A stretch of DNA of 64,000 bases from Thiohalospira halophila DSM 15071 (lineage in GTDB: Bacteria > Pseudomonadota > Gammaproteobacteria > Thiohalospirales > Thiohalospiraceae). The position numbers and the translations under genes are program-made. This document shows positions 9,515-18,880 of the stretch, piece by piece. The stretch spans positions 1 through 64,000 of the forward strand of contig NZ_FOMJ01000002.1 of the NCBI RefSeq assembly GCF_900112605.1, given 5' to 3'. How positions within the stretch are numbered: position 1 is the stretch's first letter; the number at the start of each line of letters is the position of its first letter. The notes beneath the pieces were generated by a model. That model was not told the DNA's origin and did no database searches. It worked only from the letters and a program-made list of their open reading frames with translations.

Positions 9515-10846
9515 GTGTCGACATCGCGGAGCGCCATGGCGAGCGCCCTCGGCGGCGGGAAGCTGACGGAACTCAAGCAGCGGCTGCTGTTCGTTCTGGG
9601 AGCGATTATCGTCTTCCGGATCGGGGCGCACATCCCGGTCCCGGGAATCGACCCCGTTGCGCTTTCCGCGATGTTCGAGCAGCAGAAGGGCACCATCCTG
9701 GACATGTTCAACATGTTCTCGGGGGGCGCGCTCAAACGGCTCACCGTGTTCGCCCTCGGGATCATGCCGTACATATCGGCATCGATCATCATGCAGCTGC
9801 TCACCAAGGTATCGCCCAAGCTGGAGCAGATCAGCAAGGAAGGCGCGGCCGGGAAGCGCAAGATCACGCAGTATACGCGTTACGCCACGCTGGCTCTCGC
9901 GACCTTCCAGGCGATCGGTGTTGCCATTGCGCTGGAAGGGCAGCAAGCCGGCGGCGTTCCTGTGGTCATCGACCCGGGCTGGGCGTTCCGGTTCGTTGCG
10001 GTCATCACACTGGTTTCCGGCACCATGTTCCTGATGTGGCTCGGCGAGCAGATCACCGAGCGGGGGATCGGCAACGGTATTTCGCTGATCATCTTTGCCG
10101 GGATCGTGGCCGGGCTTCCGTCGGCCATCGGGGGTACGCTCGAGCTGGCCCGCACCGGCGAGCTGTCGGTCGCGTTGCTCATTCTGCTGTTCATCCTGGC
10201 CCTGGCCGTCACCGCGTTCGTGGTCTTCATGGAGCGCGGGCAGCGTCGGATCACAGTCAATTACGCCAAGCGGCAGCAAGGCCGGAAGGTCTATGCCGGG
10301 CAGTCGAGCCATCTCCCGCTGAAGGTGAACATGGCCGGGGTGATCCCGCCGATCTTCGCGTCGAGCATCATCCTGTTCCCGGCTACTCTCGGGGGCTGGT
10401 TCGGCTCGGCCGAGGGTATGGGGTGGCTGCAGGACCTATCCAACACCCTGTCCCCCGGCCAGCCGCTGTACGTGTTGTTCTACGCGCTGGCGATCATCTT
10501 CTTCACGTTCTTCTACACCGCGCTGATGTTCAATCCGCGGGAGACCGCCGACAACCTGAAGAAGTCCGGGGCGTTCGTCCCGGGGATTCGTCCCGGGGAG
10601 CAGACGGCGAAGTACGTGGACAAGGTGCTGTCCCGACTGACTGTAGTGGGCGCCCTGTATATCACCGCCGTGTGCCTGCTGCCCGAGTTCCTCATCGTGG
10701 CCTGGAACGTACCCTTCTATTTCGGCGGTACATCGCTGCTCATCATCGTCATTGTGATCATGGACTTCATGGCCCAGGTCCAGGCGCACTTGATGTCGCA
10801 CCAGTACGACGGCCTTATGAAGAAAGCCAACCTTACCCAGCGCTGA
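9515..10846 (+). CDS. secY: Protein translocase subunit SecY
   Basis: Central channel of the Sec translocon in the inner membrane. 443 residues with about ten hydrophobic segments. It has the plug-region motif near [12 protein letters not shown], the cytosolic loop TEYARRI-like [19 protein letters not shown], and [11 protein letters not shown]. Start GTG 9515 is preferred over ATG 9536 because TAAGGGGGCAAG, a strong ribosome binding site, lies just before the GTG. Confidence 0.97.
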   Translation: MSTSRSAMASALGGGKLTELKQRLLFVLGAIIVFRIGAHIPVPGIDPVALSAMFEQQKGTILDMFNMFSGGALKRLTVFALGIMPYISASIIMQLLTKVSPKLEQISKEGAAGKRKITQYTRYATLALATFQAIGVAIALEGQQAGGVPVVIDPGWAFRFVAVITLVSGTMFLMWLGEQITERGIGNGISLIIFAGIVAGLPSAIGGTLELARTGELSVALLILLFILALAVTAFVVFMERGQRRITVNYAKRQQGRKVYAGQSSHLPLKVNMAGVIPPIFASSIILFPATLGGWFGSAEGMGWLQDLSNTLSPGQPLYVLFYALAIIFFTFFYTALMFNPRETADNLKKSGAFVPGIRPGEQTAKYVDKVLSRLTVVGALYITAVCLLPEFLIVAWNVPFYFGGTSLLIIVIVIMDFMAQVQAHLMSHQYDGLMKKANLTQR

Positions 10847-10879
10847 AGCGCCGGGTCCATCGAATCGGGAGTCAAGCAG

Positions 10880-10993
10880 ATGAAGGTTCGTGCATCGGTC
10901 AAGAAGATCTGCCGCAACTGCAAGATCATCAAGCGCAACGGGACTGTCCGGGTTATTTGCTCGGACGGTCGCCATAAGCAGCGCCAGGGTTGA
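10880..10993 (+). CDS. rpmJ: 50S ribosomal protein L36
   Basis: Tiny zinc-ribbon protein of the large subunit. Translation from ATG 10880 gives 37 residues: [15 protein letters not shown], then [13 protein letters not shown]. The three cysteines and the histidine of the zinc site (C11, C14, C27, H32) are in place. It lies between secY and rpsM, the usual place. Confidence 0.95.
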   Translation: MKVRASVKKICRNCKIIKRNGTVRVICSDGRHKQRQG

Positions 10994-11076
10994 GCGGCGC
11001 AGAAGGAAACGATAGACTAGTGGGTTCCCTGGTGGCCGCCCGGCCGCCTCGACGAGTATTGCAGGAGTCTGGGTAA

Positions 11077-11433
11077 ATGGCCCGTATAGCTGGTGTCAAC
11101 ATCCCGGTGAACAAGCACGCCGAGATCGCGCTTACCACCATCTACGGCATTGGCCGCACCACCGCGCAGGCCGTGTGTGATGCCGCCAATGTCCCGCGGA
11201 ACACGCCGGTCCGCGAGCTTAGCGAAGACCAGGTCGATCGCCTCCGGGACGAGGTCGGCAAGCTCTCCGTGGAGGGTGATCTCCGGCGTGAGATCTCCAT
11301 GAACATCAAGCGGCTCATGGACCTCGGCTGCTACCGGGGGCTTCGGCACCGGCGGGGGCTTCCCGTCCACGGCCAGCGCACGCGTACCAATGCGCGTACC
11401 CGCAAGGGTCCGCCGCGCGCCATCCGCCGCTAA
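11077..11433 (+). CDS. rpsM: 30S ribosomal protein S13
   Basis: Small-subunit head protein contacting P-site tRNA. 118 residues, [20 protein letters not shown], ending [19 protein letters not shown]. It opens the alpha-type block. The 83 bases upstream, where E. coli has the S4-binding leader, contain no promoter I could assign with confidence. Confidence 0.97.
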   Translation: MARIAGVNIPVNKHAEIALTTIYGIGRTTAQAVCDAANVPRNTPVRELSEDQVDRLRDEVGKLSVEGDLRREISMNIKRLMDLGCYRGLRHRRGLPVHGQRTRTNARTRKGPPRAIRR

Positions 11434-11445
11434 ACGGAGTCCATC

Positions 11446-11841
11446 ATGGCGAAGCAACAGCAGCAGAGCCGCGCCAAGAAGCGGGTCAAAAAGAATGTAG
11501 TGGACGGGGTGGCACATGTGCATGCCTCGTTCAACAACACGATCATCACCATCACCGACCGTCAGGGCAATGCTCTGAGCTGGGCGACTGCCGGCGGTTC
11601 GGGTTTCCGGGGGTCGCGCAAGAGCACGCCCTTCGCCGCGCAGGTCGCGGCGGAGCGGGCCGGCGCCACGGCCCAGGAGATGGGGCTGAAGAACGTCGAG
11701 GTCTGGGTCAAGGGGCCCGGTCCGGGGCGTGAGTCCGCGGTTCGCGCGCTCAACAATCTCGGCCTCAAGGTGACGAACATCGCGGACGTGACGCCCATCC
11801 CGCACAACGGGTGCCGTCCTCCCAAGAAACGCCGCGTCTGA
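11446..11841 (+). CDS. rpsK: 30S ribosomal protein S11
   Basis: Platform protein near the mRNA exit. 131 residues with [20 protein letters not shown] and the C-terminal signature [18 protein letters not shown]. Confidence 0.98.
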   Translation: MAKQQQQSRAKKRVKKNVVDGVAHVHASFNNTIITITDRQGNALSWATAGGSGFRGSRKSTPFAAQVAAERAGATAQEMGLKNVEVWVKGPGPGRESAVRALNNLGLKVTNIADVTPIPHNGCRPPKKRRV

Positions 11842-11859
11842 CACATCCGGAGGCTTGTC

Positions 11860-12489
11860 TTGGCAAGGTATATCGGTCCCAAATGCCGCCTTTGTCGCCG
11901 TGAGGGCGAGAAGCTCTACCTCAAGGGCGAAAAGTGCTACTCCAGCAAGTGCCCCATCGAGACGCGGGCGTTCCCGCCGGGGCAGCACGGACAGGCCCGC
12001 AAGGGCCGCATGTCCGACTACGCAACACAGCTTCGCGAGAAGCAGAAGCTGCGGCGGAGTTATGGTGTTCTCGAGCACCAGTTCCGCCTGTATTACAAGG
12101 AAGCCGACCGTCGGAAGGGTTCCACGGGTGAGAACCTGCTGCAGCTGCTCGAGTCGCGACTGGACAACGTGGTGTTTCGCATGGGCTTTGCAAGCTCCCG
12201 TGACGAGGCTCGCCAGCTGGTCCGGCATGACGGCATCCTCCTGAATGGCCGGAAGATGAATATCCCGTCCCATCAGGTGAAAGGGGGTGATCGGGTCGAG
12301 GTCGCGGAGGGTTCCCGTAATCAGCTGCGCATCGAGCGCGCGCTGGAGCTGGCCGCTGACCGGGGCTTCCCGGACTGGGTCGACGTGGATTCCAGCAAGC
12401 GGTCCGGAGTCTACAAGGCCGCGCCGGAACGCGCGGAGCTCCCGGCAGAGACCAACGAGCATCTGGTCGTCGAGCTTTACTCCAAGTAG
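11860..12489 (+). CDS. rpsD: 30S ribosomal protein S4
   Basis: Primary 16S rRNA binder and alpha-operon repressor in E. coli. 209 residues, starting at TTG 11860 ([16 protein letters not shown]), preceded by GGAGG. The N-terminal arm keeps cysteines at C9, C12 and C26 (a possible zinc knuckle). The S4 RNA-binding domain is at about residues 95-155. Confidence 0.97.
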   Translation: MARYIGPKCRLCRREGEKLYLKGEKCYSSKCPIETRAFPPGQHGQARKGRMSDYATQLREKQKLRRSYGVLEHQFRLYYKEADRRKGSTGENLLQLLESRLDNVVFRMGFASSRDEARQLVRHDGILLNGRKMNIPSHQVKGGDRVEVAEGSRNQLRIERALELAADRGFPDWVDVDSSKRSGVYKAAPERAELPAETNEHLVVELYSK

Positions 12490-12546
12490 GACGACGCTGG
12501 CGGCCAACGGCCGCCGGTGTTCTGAGGCGAAGACAAGAGGGCATTC

Positions 12547-13557
12547 ATGCAGGCACCCGTTTCGGAATTCCTCAAGCCCCGCATGGTCGGGGTCGAGCGC
12601 TTGGAGGCCAACACCTCCCGGGTGACGCTCGAACCCCTGGAGCGTGGCTTCGGGCACACGCTGGGTAATGCGCTCCGTCGCATCCTGCTCTCCTCCCTTA
12701 GCGGCGCAGCGGTCGTTGAGGCGGAGATCGAGGGCGTGCTCCACGAGTACACCAGCATGGAAGGGGTTCAGGAAGATGTCATGGATATCCTCCTCAACCT
12801 CAAGGGGCTGGCCTTCCAGTTGCACGGCGCCAACAGCGTCGAGCTCCGGCTGAACGCGAAGGGCCCGGGCGCGGTTACCGGCGCAGATATCGAGCTCGGC
12901 CCCGACGTCGAACTCGCGAATCCCGAGCACGTCATCGCCCATCTAACGGATGCCGGCGAACTCAATATGACGCTGCGTGTCGCGGTGGGTCGTGGCTATC
13001 AACCGGCGACCATCGGTGAAGGGGAAGAGGACGAGGAGCGGCCCATCGGGCGCCTGTCGCTGGACGCGAGCTTTAGCCCTATCCGGCGGGTTACGTATGC
13101 GGTTGAGCGGGCGCGTGTGGAGCAGCGGACGGACCTTGACAAGCTCATCATCGATCTCGAGACGAACGGAACCGTCGATCCCGAGCAGGCCATTCGTACG
13201 GCGGCCACGATCCTTCAGGATCAGCTTGGTGCGTTCGTTGACCTGGAGGGCAGTGAAGGGGGGACTACCGCTGCGGAGCAGTCGGACGTCGACCCCATCC
13301 TTCTGCGGCCCATCGAGGACCTCGAGCTCACTGTGCGCTCGGCGAACTGTCTCAAGGCGGAACAGATCTATTACATCGGCGATCTCATCCAGCGCACCGA
13401 GGTCGAGCTGCTCAAGACGCCGAATCTCGGCAAGAAGTCGCTGACCGAGGTGAAGGATGTGCTCGCCAAGCACGGTCTGTCCCTCGGCATGAAGCTGGAT
13501 AACTGGCCGCCGCCCAATCTCGGTAAGGGCGACGGCGACGAGCGCAGCTCGGCCTGA
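12547..13557 (+). CDS. rpoA: RNA polymerase alpha subunit
   Basis: Assembly platform of RNA polymerase. 336 residues. The N-terminal dimerisation domain carries [18 protein letters not shown]; an acidic linker around residues 225-245 is followed by the C-terminal DNA/activator-binding domain ([29 protein letters not shown]). Near the usual 329-residue length. Confidence 0.98.
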   Translation: MQAPVSEFLKPRMVGVERLEANTSRVTLEPLERGFGHTLGNALRRILLSSLSGAAVVEAEIEGVLHEYTSMEGVQEDVMDILLNLKGLAFQLHGANSVELRLNAKGPGAVTGADIELGPDVELANPEHVIAHLTDAGELNMTLRVAVGRGYQPATIGEGEEDEERPIGRLSLDASFSPIRRVTYAVERARVEQRTDLDKLIIDLETNGTVDPEQAIRTAATILQDQLGAFVDLEGSEGGTTAAEQSDVDPILLRPIEDLELTVRSANCLKAEQIYYIGDLIQRTEVELLKTPNLGKKSLTEVKDVLAKHGLSLGMKLDNWPPPNLGKGDGDERSSA

Positions 13558-13579
13558 GCGAAGGAAAGGGGAATAGGTT

Positions 13580-13984
13580 ATGCGTCATCGTAAGGACGGT
13601 CGGAATTTCCGGCGGGACGGATCTCACCGTCGCGCCATGTTCAGCAACATGGCTTCGTCGCTCTTCGAGCACGAGGTCATCAAGACCACCCTCCCCAAGG
13701 CGAAGGAGCTTCGTCGAGTGGCAGAGCCGCTGGTCACCATGGCCAAGGAGGATACGGTCGCCAATCGCCGTCGGGCCTTCGCCAAACTGCGGGACAAGCA
13801 GATGGTGTCCAAGCTGTTCGACGAGCTTGGTCCGCGGTATACCAGTCGGCCCGGGGGCTACCTTCGGATCCTGAAGTGCGGATATCGCAACGGCGATGGT
13901 GCGCCGATGGCGATCGTCGAGATGGTGGATCGTCCGGAGGTGGACGAGGACGACGTGGAATCGGAGTCCGCGGCCACCGCCTGA
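13580..13984 (+). CDS. rplQ: 50S ribosomal protein L17
   Basis: Tunnel-exit protein. 134 residues, [23 protein letters not shown], with a C-terminal acidic extension ([11 protein letters not shown]). It is normally the last gene of the alpha operon; here a SAM-hydrolysing enzyme follows after 19 bases. Confidence 0.97.
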   Translation: MRHRKDGRNFRRDGSHRRAMFSNMASSLFEHEVIKTTLPKAKELRRVAEPLVTMAKEDTVANRRRAFAKLRDKQMVSKLFDELGPRYTSRPGGYLRILKCGYRNGDGAPMAIVEMVDRPEVDEDDVESESAATA

Positions 13985-14003
13985 CGACCGACAGGCAGGG
14001 TCC

Positions 14004-14750
14004 ATGCTGGTACTGGTCACTGACTTCGGCCTGGCTGGACCCTACACCGGGCAGATGGAGGTCGTCCTCCATCAGGAGGCGCCGGGCATCCCGCAAGTGG
14101 ATCTTCTCGCCGACGCTCCGGTCTTTGACCCCCGCTCGACCTCCTACCTACTGGCGGCCTACGCCGACTCTTTCCCGCTGGACAGCGTCTTTCTCGTGGT
14201 CGTGGACCCCGGTGTCGGTACTCACCGGCCGGCAGTCGTCCTGAGAGCGGACGGCCGCTGGTTTGTCGGACCCGACAACGGTGTGCTGGTCATGGTCGCG
14301 CGGCGAGCCCGAACCGTGCACTGGTGGCGGATCGATTGGCGACCGCCGGGCCTCTCGGCGAGTTTCCACGGTCGGGATCTCTTCGCGCCGGTTGCCGCGG
14401 CGCTCACCCGGGGTGATATGCGGGGTCTGGTGGATATCCCGAAACCCGCGATGGCGGGGGCGGATTGGGACGAGGAACTGAAGGCCGTCGTCTATATTGA
14501 CCACTACGGCAACGCCATCACCGGTATGCGAGCCAGAGCGATCCCGGACGGGGTAGCGCTCCGGGCGGGGGGAACGCGGGTTGAGACGGCCAGGGTGTTC
14601 GCCGATGTCCCGGCCGGGCGACCCCTCTGGTACGAGAACAGTAATGGGCTGGCCGAGATCGCCGTCAACCAGGGCAGGGCCGATGAGGCCCTGGGGCTCG
14701 CGCCGGGGAGTGCCGTGACACCAATTGTAGGGGACAATACCCTGTCCTAG
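14004..14750 (+). CDS. SAM hydroxide adenosyltransferase (DUF62 family, SAM hydrolase)
   Basis: The DUF62/SAM_adeno_trans family splits S-adenosylmethionine with water into adenosine and methionine. At least one member studied is selective for the non-physiological sulfonium epimer of SAM. 248 residues from ATG 14004. Seen here: N-terminal LVTDFG, VVVDPGVGT, then VGPDNGVL and SFHGRDLFAPVAA, which form the substrate pocket in the family, and YIDHYGNAITG in the C-terminal barrel. The frame is open upstream inside rplQ, but this ATG gives the correct family N-terminus. The 19-base spacing after rplQ and lack of a promoter suggest it is expressed with the ribosomal operon, an unusual place for this gene. 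The family call is firm; the exact substrate is inferred. Confidence 0.9.
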   Translation: MLVLVTDFGLAGPYTGQMEVVLHQEAPGIPQVDLLADAPVFDPRSTSYLLAAYADSFPLDSVFLVVVDPGVGTHRPAVVLRADGRWFVGPDNGVLVMVARRARTVHWWRIDWRPPGLSASFHGRDLFAPVAAALTRGDMRGLVDIPKPAMAGADWDEELKAVVYIDHYGNAITGMRARAIPDGVALRAGGTRVETARVFADVPAGRPLWYENSNGLAEIAVNQGRADEALGLAPGSAVTPIVGDNTLS

Positions 14751-14759
14751 GATTTCAGT

Positions 14760-14781
14760 GGCCGGAGCGTGGCATCCGGCC
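14760..14781 (+). terminator. Hairpin after the ribosomal/SAM-hydrolase operon
   Basis: GGCCGGA (14760-14766) and TCCGGCC (14775-14781) form a perfect 7-bp stem with an 8-base loop. No T-run follows, so intrinsic termination is doubtful. It could also be a stabilising or weak attenuating hairpin before the next gene. Confidence 0.35.
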
Positions 14782-14812
14782 TGGGTGTTCAAGGGGAGAG
14801 AAGGGGAGCAAC

Positions 14813-16039
14813 ATGCAAGGGAACACGCCCCACGGTCGCGCCAAGGGCGCAGACCTGGCCCTGGCTGAGCGGATCCTCGCCGGCATGGGGAATCCTGCGC
14901 TGGCCGTGATCCTCTGGGACGGTAGCCGTGTCGGGCCGTCGGATACGGTGGCCGATGTCGCGGTCGCCGATCGGCGGGCGTTGTGGGCCATTGCCCTGAA
15001 TGCGGATCTTCACTTCGGCGACCTCTATGCGGCCGGTCGGGTGCGCATCGATGGTGACCTGCAGACCTTCCTGGAGACGGGGTATCGCGCCATGGACGGG
15101 CAGCCGACCCCCTGGCCGTTGCGCTTCCTCCACCGCTGGCAGAATCGGCCGCGACGGAACTCCCTGAACGGCTCCCGGGAGAACATCCACCATCACTATG
15201 ACCTGGGCAATGACTTCTACCGGCTCTGGCTGGATCAGGAGGTCATGCAGTACACCTGCGCCTACTATCCCAGCGAATCGGCCAGCCTGGAGGAGGCACA
15301 GATAGCCAAGCTCCACCATGTCTGCCGCAAGCTGCGGCTCAAGCCGGGAGATACGGTAGTCGAGGCGGGTTGCGGCTGGGGTGGCCTGGCTCGCTTCATG
15401 GCCAAGCATTATGGCGTGAAGGTACGCGCCTTTAATGTCTCGCAGGAGCAGTTGCGCTTCGCCCGGGAGGAGGCCGAACGGCAGGGGCTCTCGGATCGGG
15501 TGGAGTACGTCGAGGACGACTACCGGAACATTGAGGGGACCTACGACGTCTTCGTCTCGGTGGGTATGCTCGAGCATGTCGGCACGGAGCAATATCCGGA
15601 ACTGGGGGCAGTGATCGATCGGGTGCTTGCCCCCCACGGCCGGGGCCTCATCCACACCATCGGGCGGAATCGGCCCCAGCTCATGAATCCGTGGATCGAA
15701 AAGCGTATCTTTCCCGGGGCCTACCCCCCCACCCTGCGGGAGATGGCGGCCATCTTCGAGCCGTATGCCTTCTCGATCCAGGACGTGGAAAACATCCGGC
15801 TCCACTACGCGCGGACCCTCCAGCACTGGCTGGAGCGGTTCGAGGCCAACGTGGAGACGGTCCGGCAGATGTTCGACGAGCACTTCGTGCGGACCTGGCG
15901 GCTCTACCTCGCCGGCTCCATTGCCAGCTTCACCACGGGGGAGCTGCAGCTCTTCCAGACCGTCTTTACACGGCCGGACTACAATGAGCTCCCCTGGAGC
16001 CGCGCCTATCTCTACACCGCCGGGGAGGAAGGGGCATGA
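14813..16039 (+). CDS. Cyclopropane-fatty-acyl-phospholipid synthase family methyltransferase
   Basis: CFA-type enzymes transfer a methyl(ene) group from SAM to double bonds of membrane phospholipid acyl chains. 408 residues, close to E. coli Cfa (382). The N-terminal lipid-binding region (about 1-110) is followed by ENIHHHYDLGNDFYRLWLD, the SAM motif VEAGCGWGGLARF near residue 185, and VGMLEHVG. A GGGGAGCAAC ribosome binding site precedes ATG 14813. Its stop overlaps the next start (ATGA) with a GGR-like flavoprotein, so the two are translationally coupled and probably act on the same lipid. It may be a plain CFA synthase, or a methyltransferase making a methyl-branched or furan precursor. 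The family call is firm; the product is not. Confidence 0.88.
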   Translation: MQGNTPHGRAKGADLALAERILAGMGNPALAVILWDGSRVGPSDTVADVAVADRRALWAIALNADLHFGDLYAAGRVRIDGDLQTFLETGYRAMDGQPTPWPLRFLHRWQNRPRRNSLNGSRENIHHHYDLGNDFYRLWLDQEVMQYTCAYYPSESASLEEAQIAKLHHVCRKLRLKPGDTVVEAGCGWGGLARFMAKHYGVKVRAFNVSQEQLRFAREEAERQGLSDRVEYVEDDYRNIEGTYDVFVSVGMLEHVGTEQYPELGAVIDRVLAPHGRGLIHTIGRNRPQLMNPWIEKRIFPGAYPPTLREMAAIFEPYAFSIQDVENIRLHYARTLQHWLERFEANVETVRQMFDEHFVRTWRLYLAGSIASFTTGELQLFQTVFTRPDYNELPWSRAYLYTAGEEGA

Positions 16040-17163
16040 GCGAACGCAGCGACGTCCTCATCGTCGGCGGCGGTCCCGGCGGTTCCACCCTGGGTCGGGC
16101 GCTCGCTCGGCAGGGCCTGGATGTGACCATCGTCGACAAGCAGACCTTCCCCCGGGACAAGGTCTGCGCCGGCTGGGTGACCCCCGCGGTCATGGAGTCC
16201 CTGGACCTGGACCCGAACGAATACGCCCGGGATGCCGTCCTGCAGCCCATCCACGCCTTTCGCACCGGCATGCTCGGTCAGCGCACCGTGGTCTCTCGCT
16301 ACCCGGAACCGGCGAGTTACGGGATCCGGCGCTACGAGTTCGATGCCTGGCTGCTGGAACGGGCCATCAACGACGGTGTCCGTACCGCGCAGGGCCAGCC
16401 TCTGAAAGAGCTGCGCCGGGAAGACGGTGAGTGGGTGCTCAATGACCATCTGCGCACACCGCTGCTCATCGGTGCCGGCGGCCACTTCTGTCCCGTGGCG
16501 CGCCACCTCGGGGCGGCGAAGCCCGGCTCCTCGGAGACCGCGGTCCACGCCCAGGAGATCGAGTTCGAGATGACGCCGGAGCAGGCGGCTGCCTGTCCGG
16601 TGGAGGCCGACGTGCCGGAGCTCTACTTCCTCCGCGACCTCTCCGGCTACGGCTGGATCGTGCGCAAGGGGGACTGGCTGAATATCGGCCTCGGTCGCGA
16701 GGGGGGCCAGAAGCTCGGTGAGCAGGTAAGCGCCTTCGCCGAGGAGCTCAAGGCCATGGGGCGGCTCCACATCGACCCACCGAGCAAGTTCAAGGGCCAC
16801 GCCTACCTGCTCCACGGCCACAGCCCGCGGCCGCCGGTTCACGACGGGGCCCTGCTCATCGGTGACGCAGCCGGCCTGGCCTATCCGCAGAGCGGCGAGG
16901 GGATCCGGCCGGCAGTGGAGTCCGCGCTCATGGCGGCGGAGGTCATTGGTGCCGCGGGTGGCGATTACAGTGCCGACCGCCTGGCCGCCTTCGGCGACCG
17001 GCTACAGCGCCGCTTCGGCAAGGGGTCGGCGGCGGGTGAACCCGGGCCGGTGAAACAGGCCCTGGCGCGGCCGCTCATGGCCTCGAGCTGGTTCGCCCGC
17101 CACGTCATCCTCGACCGTTGGTTCCTCCACCGCCACCAGGCCCCCTTGGCCCCGGCGGCCTGA
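16036..17163 (+). CDS. Geranylgeranyl-reductase-like FAD-dependent oxidoreductase
   Basis: A p-hydroxybenzoate-hydroxylase-fold flavoprotein. 375 residues with an N-terminal dinucleotide fold [19 protein letters not shown] (G11/G13/G16 pattern), a conserved segment FPRDKVCAGWVTP as in geranylgeranyl reductases, and the second FAD motif LLIGDAAGLAYPQSGEGIRPAVESA near residue 275. GGR-type enzymes reduce isoprenoid double bonds; related flavoproteins desaturate or modify acyl lipids. The 4-base overlap with the CFA-like gene points to an acyl-lipid substrate rather than chlorophyll or archaeal lipid. No chlorophyll or carotenoid genes are nearby. Function is inferred from context. Confidence 0.8.
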   Translation: MSERSDVLIVGGGPGGSTLGRALARQGLDVTIVDKQTFPRDKVCAGWVTPAVMESLDLDPNEYARDAVLQPIHAFRTGMLGQRTVVSRYPEPASYGIRRYEFDAWLLERAINDGVRTAQGQPLKELRREDGEWVLNDHLRTPLLIGAGGHFCPVARHLGAAKPGSSETAVHAQEIEFEMTPEQAAACPVEADVPELYFLRDLSGYGWIVRKGDWLNIGLGREGGQKLGEQVSAFAEELKAMGRLHIDPPSKFKGHAYLLHGHSPRPPVHDGALLIGDAAGLAYPQSGEGIRPAVESALMAAEVIGAAGGDYSADRLAAFGDRLQRRFGKGSAAGEPGPVKQALARPLMASSWFARHVILDRWFLHRHQAPLAPAA

Positions 17164-17167
17164 AGGG

Positions 17168-17188
17168 CCCGGTAGCCGAATAACCGGG
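17168..17188. terminator. Short hairpin between convergent genes
   Basis: CCCGGT (17168-17173) pairs with ACCGGG (17183-17188) across a 9-base loop, in the 26-base gap between the converging flavoprotein gene and the hslR-like gene. Weak, with no T-tract. Confidence 0.3.
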
Positions 17189-17189
17189 A

Positions 17190-17597
17190 CTACTTGTCGT
17201 CGCGCCAGCGGTCCAGCTGGCGCCGTTCCCGCTTGGTGGGCCGGCCGGCACCGGGCTCGCGCCGGGGTGGGCCTCCGGCAGCCGCGCGGAGGCGCTCCTC
17301 GCGGCCTGCCTCCCGCGCCTGCCGGCTCTCCTCGGTCTCGGTGTAGAGGTTCTCGGCCTGGCTGGCCGGCCCACGCTTCTCCGTCAGGCCATCCACGGTG
17401 ACCGTCCAGGTCCCGCCCTCCTTGCGCACGGTGATGGAGTCGCCGATCTGGAGTCCGCGGGCCGGCTTGGTCCGTTCGCCATTGAGGTGGACCTTGCCGC
17501 CGCTGACCGCCTCCGTGGCCAGGCCCCGGGTCTTGTAGAACCGGGCGGCCCAGAGCCACTTGTCGATACGGACCCGGTCGCCGGCCACGGCGGTCAC
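17190..17597 (-). CDS. hslR: Hsp15-like S4-domain RNA-binding protein
   Basis: Hsp15 recycles free 50S subunits that carry blocked nascent chains. 135 residues, with an N-terminal S4 RNA-binding domain (DRVRIDKWLWAARFYKTRGLATE... KVHLNGERTKPARGLQIGD) and a basic, disordered C-terminal tail (GRPTKRERRQLDRWRDDK). This matches E. coli HslR (133 residues) in layout. It begins at a GTG that overlaps the purD stop by 4 bases, so it is the last gene of the purine operon here. Confidence 0.85.
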   Translation of the reverse strand: MTAVAGDRVRIDKWLWAARFYKTRGLATEAVSGGKVHLNGERTKPARGLQIGDSITVRKEGGTWTVTVDGLTEKRGPASQAENLYTETEESRQAREAGREERLRAAAGGPPRREPGAGRPTKRERRQLDRWRDDK

Positions 17598-18871
17598 TCC
17601 CCGGGGCTCGCCCCGATGTCCCGCCGGCAGAACGCCCCCGCGAAGGAGATGGCGTCCACCGCCGCATAGGTGTGGGTACGTGCCGCCTCGAGGTCGTCTC
17701 CACGGGCGGTGACGCAGAGGACGCGACCGCCGGCCGTGACCACCTCGTCCCCCGGTCTGTTCGCCGTGCCGGCGTGGAAGACCTTCCGATCATCCCCGTC
17801 CAGGCCCGTGAGCCCGTGGATGGGATCCCCCTTGCGATAGCTGCCCGGATACCCCTCGGCGGCCAGGACCACGCCCAGGGCCGGTCGGGGGTCCCAGGCG
17901 AGCTTGGCGGCCGGCAGGCCGCCCTCGGTCCCTGCCCGGCAGAGGGCCACGAGGTCCGACTCCAGGCGCAGTAGCAGAGGCTCGGTCTCGGGGTCGCCCA
18001 GCCGGCAGTTGTACTCCAGGACCCGCGGGTTGCCGTCCCCGTCGAGCATGAGGCCGGCGTAGAGGAAGCCGCGGTAGTGGATCCCGTCGGCGGCCAGGCC
18101 CTCCACGGTGGGGGTGATCACCTCGTCCAGGATCCGCTGGAAGAGGGCGTTGTCCACCTCCGGGGCCGGCGAGTAGGCGCCCATGCCCCCGGTGTTGGGG
18201 CCCTGGTCACCGTCATCCCGCGCCTTGTGGTCCCGGGAGGTGGCCAGGGGGCGTACGTCGGAGCCGTCCACCAGCGCCATGAAGGAGAGCTCCCGGCCGG
18301 GCAGGAATTCCTCGACGACGACCCGGCGGCCGGCCTCGCCGAAGGCGTTGCCGGCGAGCATATCCCGGGCAGCGGCCTCGGCCTCGTCCACCGTGTGAGC
18401 GACCACGACGCCCTTGCCAGCGGCCAGGCCGTCGGCCTTCACCACCAGGGGCGCGCCCTGCTCCCGGATCCAGGCGATGGCGGCATCGGCGTCGGTGAAG
18501 GTGGCATGGGCCGCCGTGGGGATCCCGTGGCGCTCCATGAAGGCCTTGGCGAAGGCCTTGGAGCCCTCCAGCTGGGCCGCCTCCGCCCCCGGGCCGAAGC
18601 AGGGGATGCGCACCGCGGCCAGGGCGTCGGCCAGGCCGGCCACCAGCGGGGCCTCGGGGCCGGGGATGACCAGGCCGATGCCGAGGTCGCGAGCCCGTTC
18701 CACCAGGCCGGTGACGTCCTCGGCGGCCACGTCGAGGTTCTCGATGCGGGGTTCCGCGGCGGTGCCGGCATTGCCCGGGGCGACGTAGACGCGGCCCGCC
18801 TCGGCCGATTGCGCGGCCTTCCAGGCCAGGGCGTGTTCGCGGCCGCCGCCGCCGACGATGAGTACGTCCAT
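17594..18871 (-). CDS. purD: Phosphoribosylamine-glycine ligase
   Basis: GAR synthetase, second step of de novo purine synthesis, ATP-grasp fold. 425 residues, [18 protein letters not shown]. It has the ATP-grasp regions [19 protein letters not shown] and [22 protein letters not shown]. It lies 9 bases downstream of purH, as in many gammaproteobacteria, and its stop overlaps the hslR-like start. Confidence 0.97.
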   Translation of the reverse strand: MDVLIVGGGGREHALAWKAAQSAEAGRVYVAPGNAGTAAEPRIENLDVAAEDVTGLVERARDLGIGLVIPGPEAPLVAGLADALAAVRIPCFGPGAEAAQLEGSKAFAKAFMERHGIPTAAHATFTDADAAIAWIREQGAPLVVKADGLAAGKGVVVAHTVDEAEAAARDMLAGNAFGEAGRRVVVEEFLPGRELSFMALVDGSDVRPLATSRDHKARDDGDQGPNTGGMGAYSPAPEVDNALFQRILDEVITPTVEGLAADGIHYRGFLYAGLMLDGDGNPRVLEYNCRLGDPETEPLLLRLESDLVALCRAGTEGGLPAAKLAWDPRPALGVVLAAEGYPGSYRKGDPIHGLTGLDGDDRKVFHAGTANRPGDEVVTAGGRVLCVTARGDDLEAARTHTYAAVDAISFAGAFCRRDIGASPGE

Positions 18872-18880
18872 GGGGCCTCC

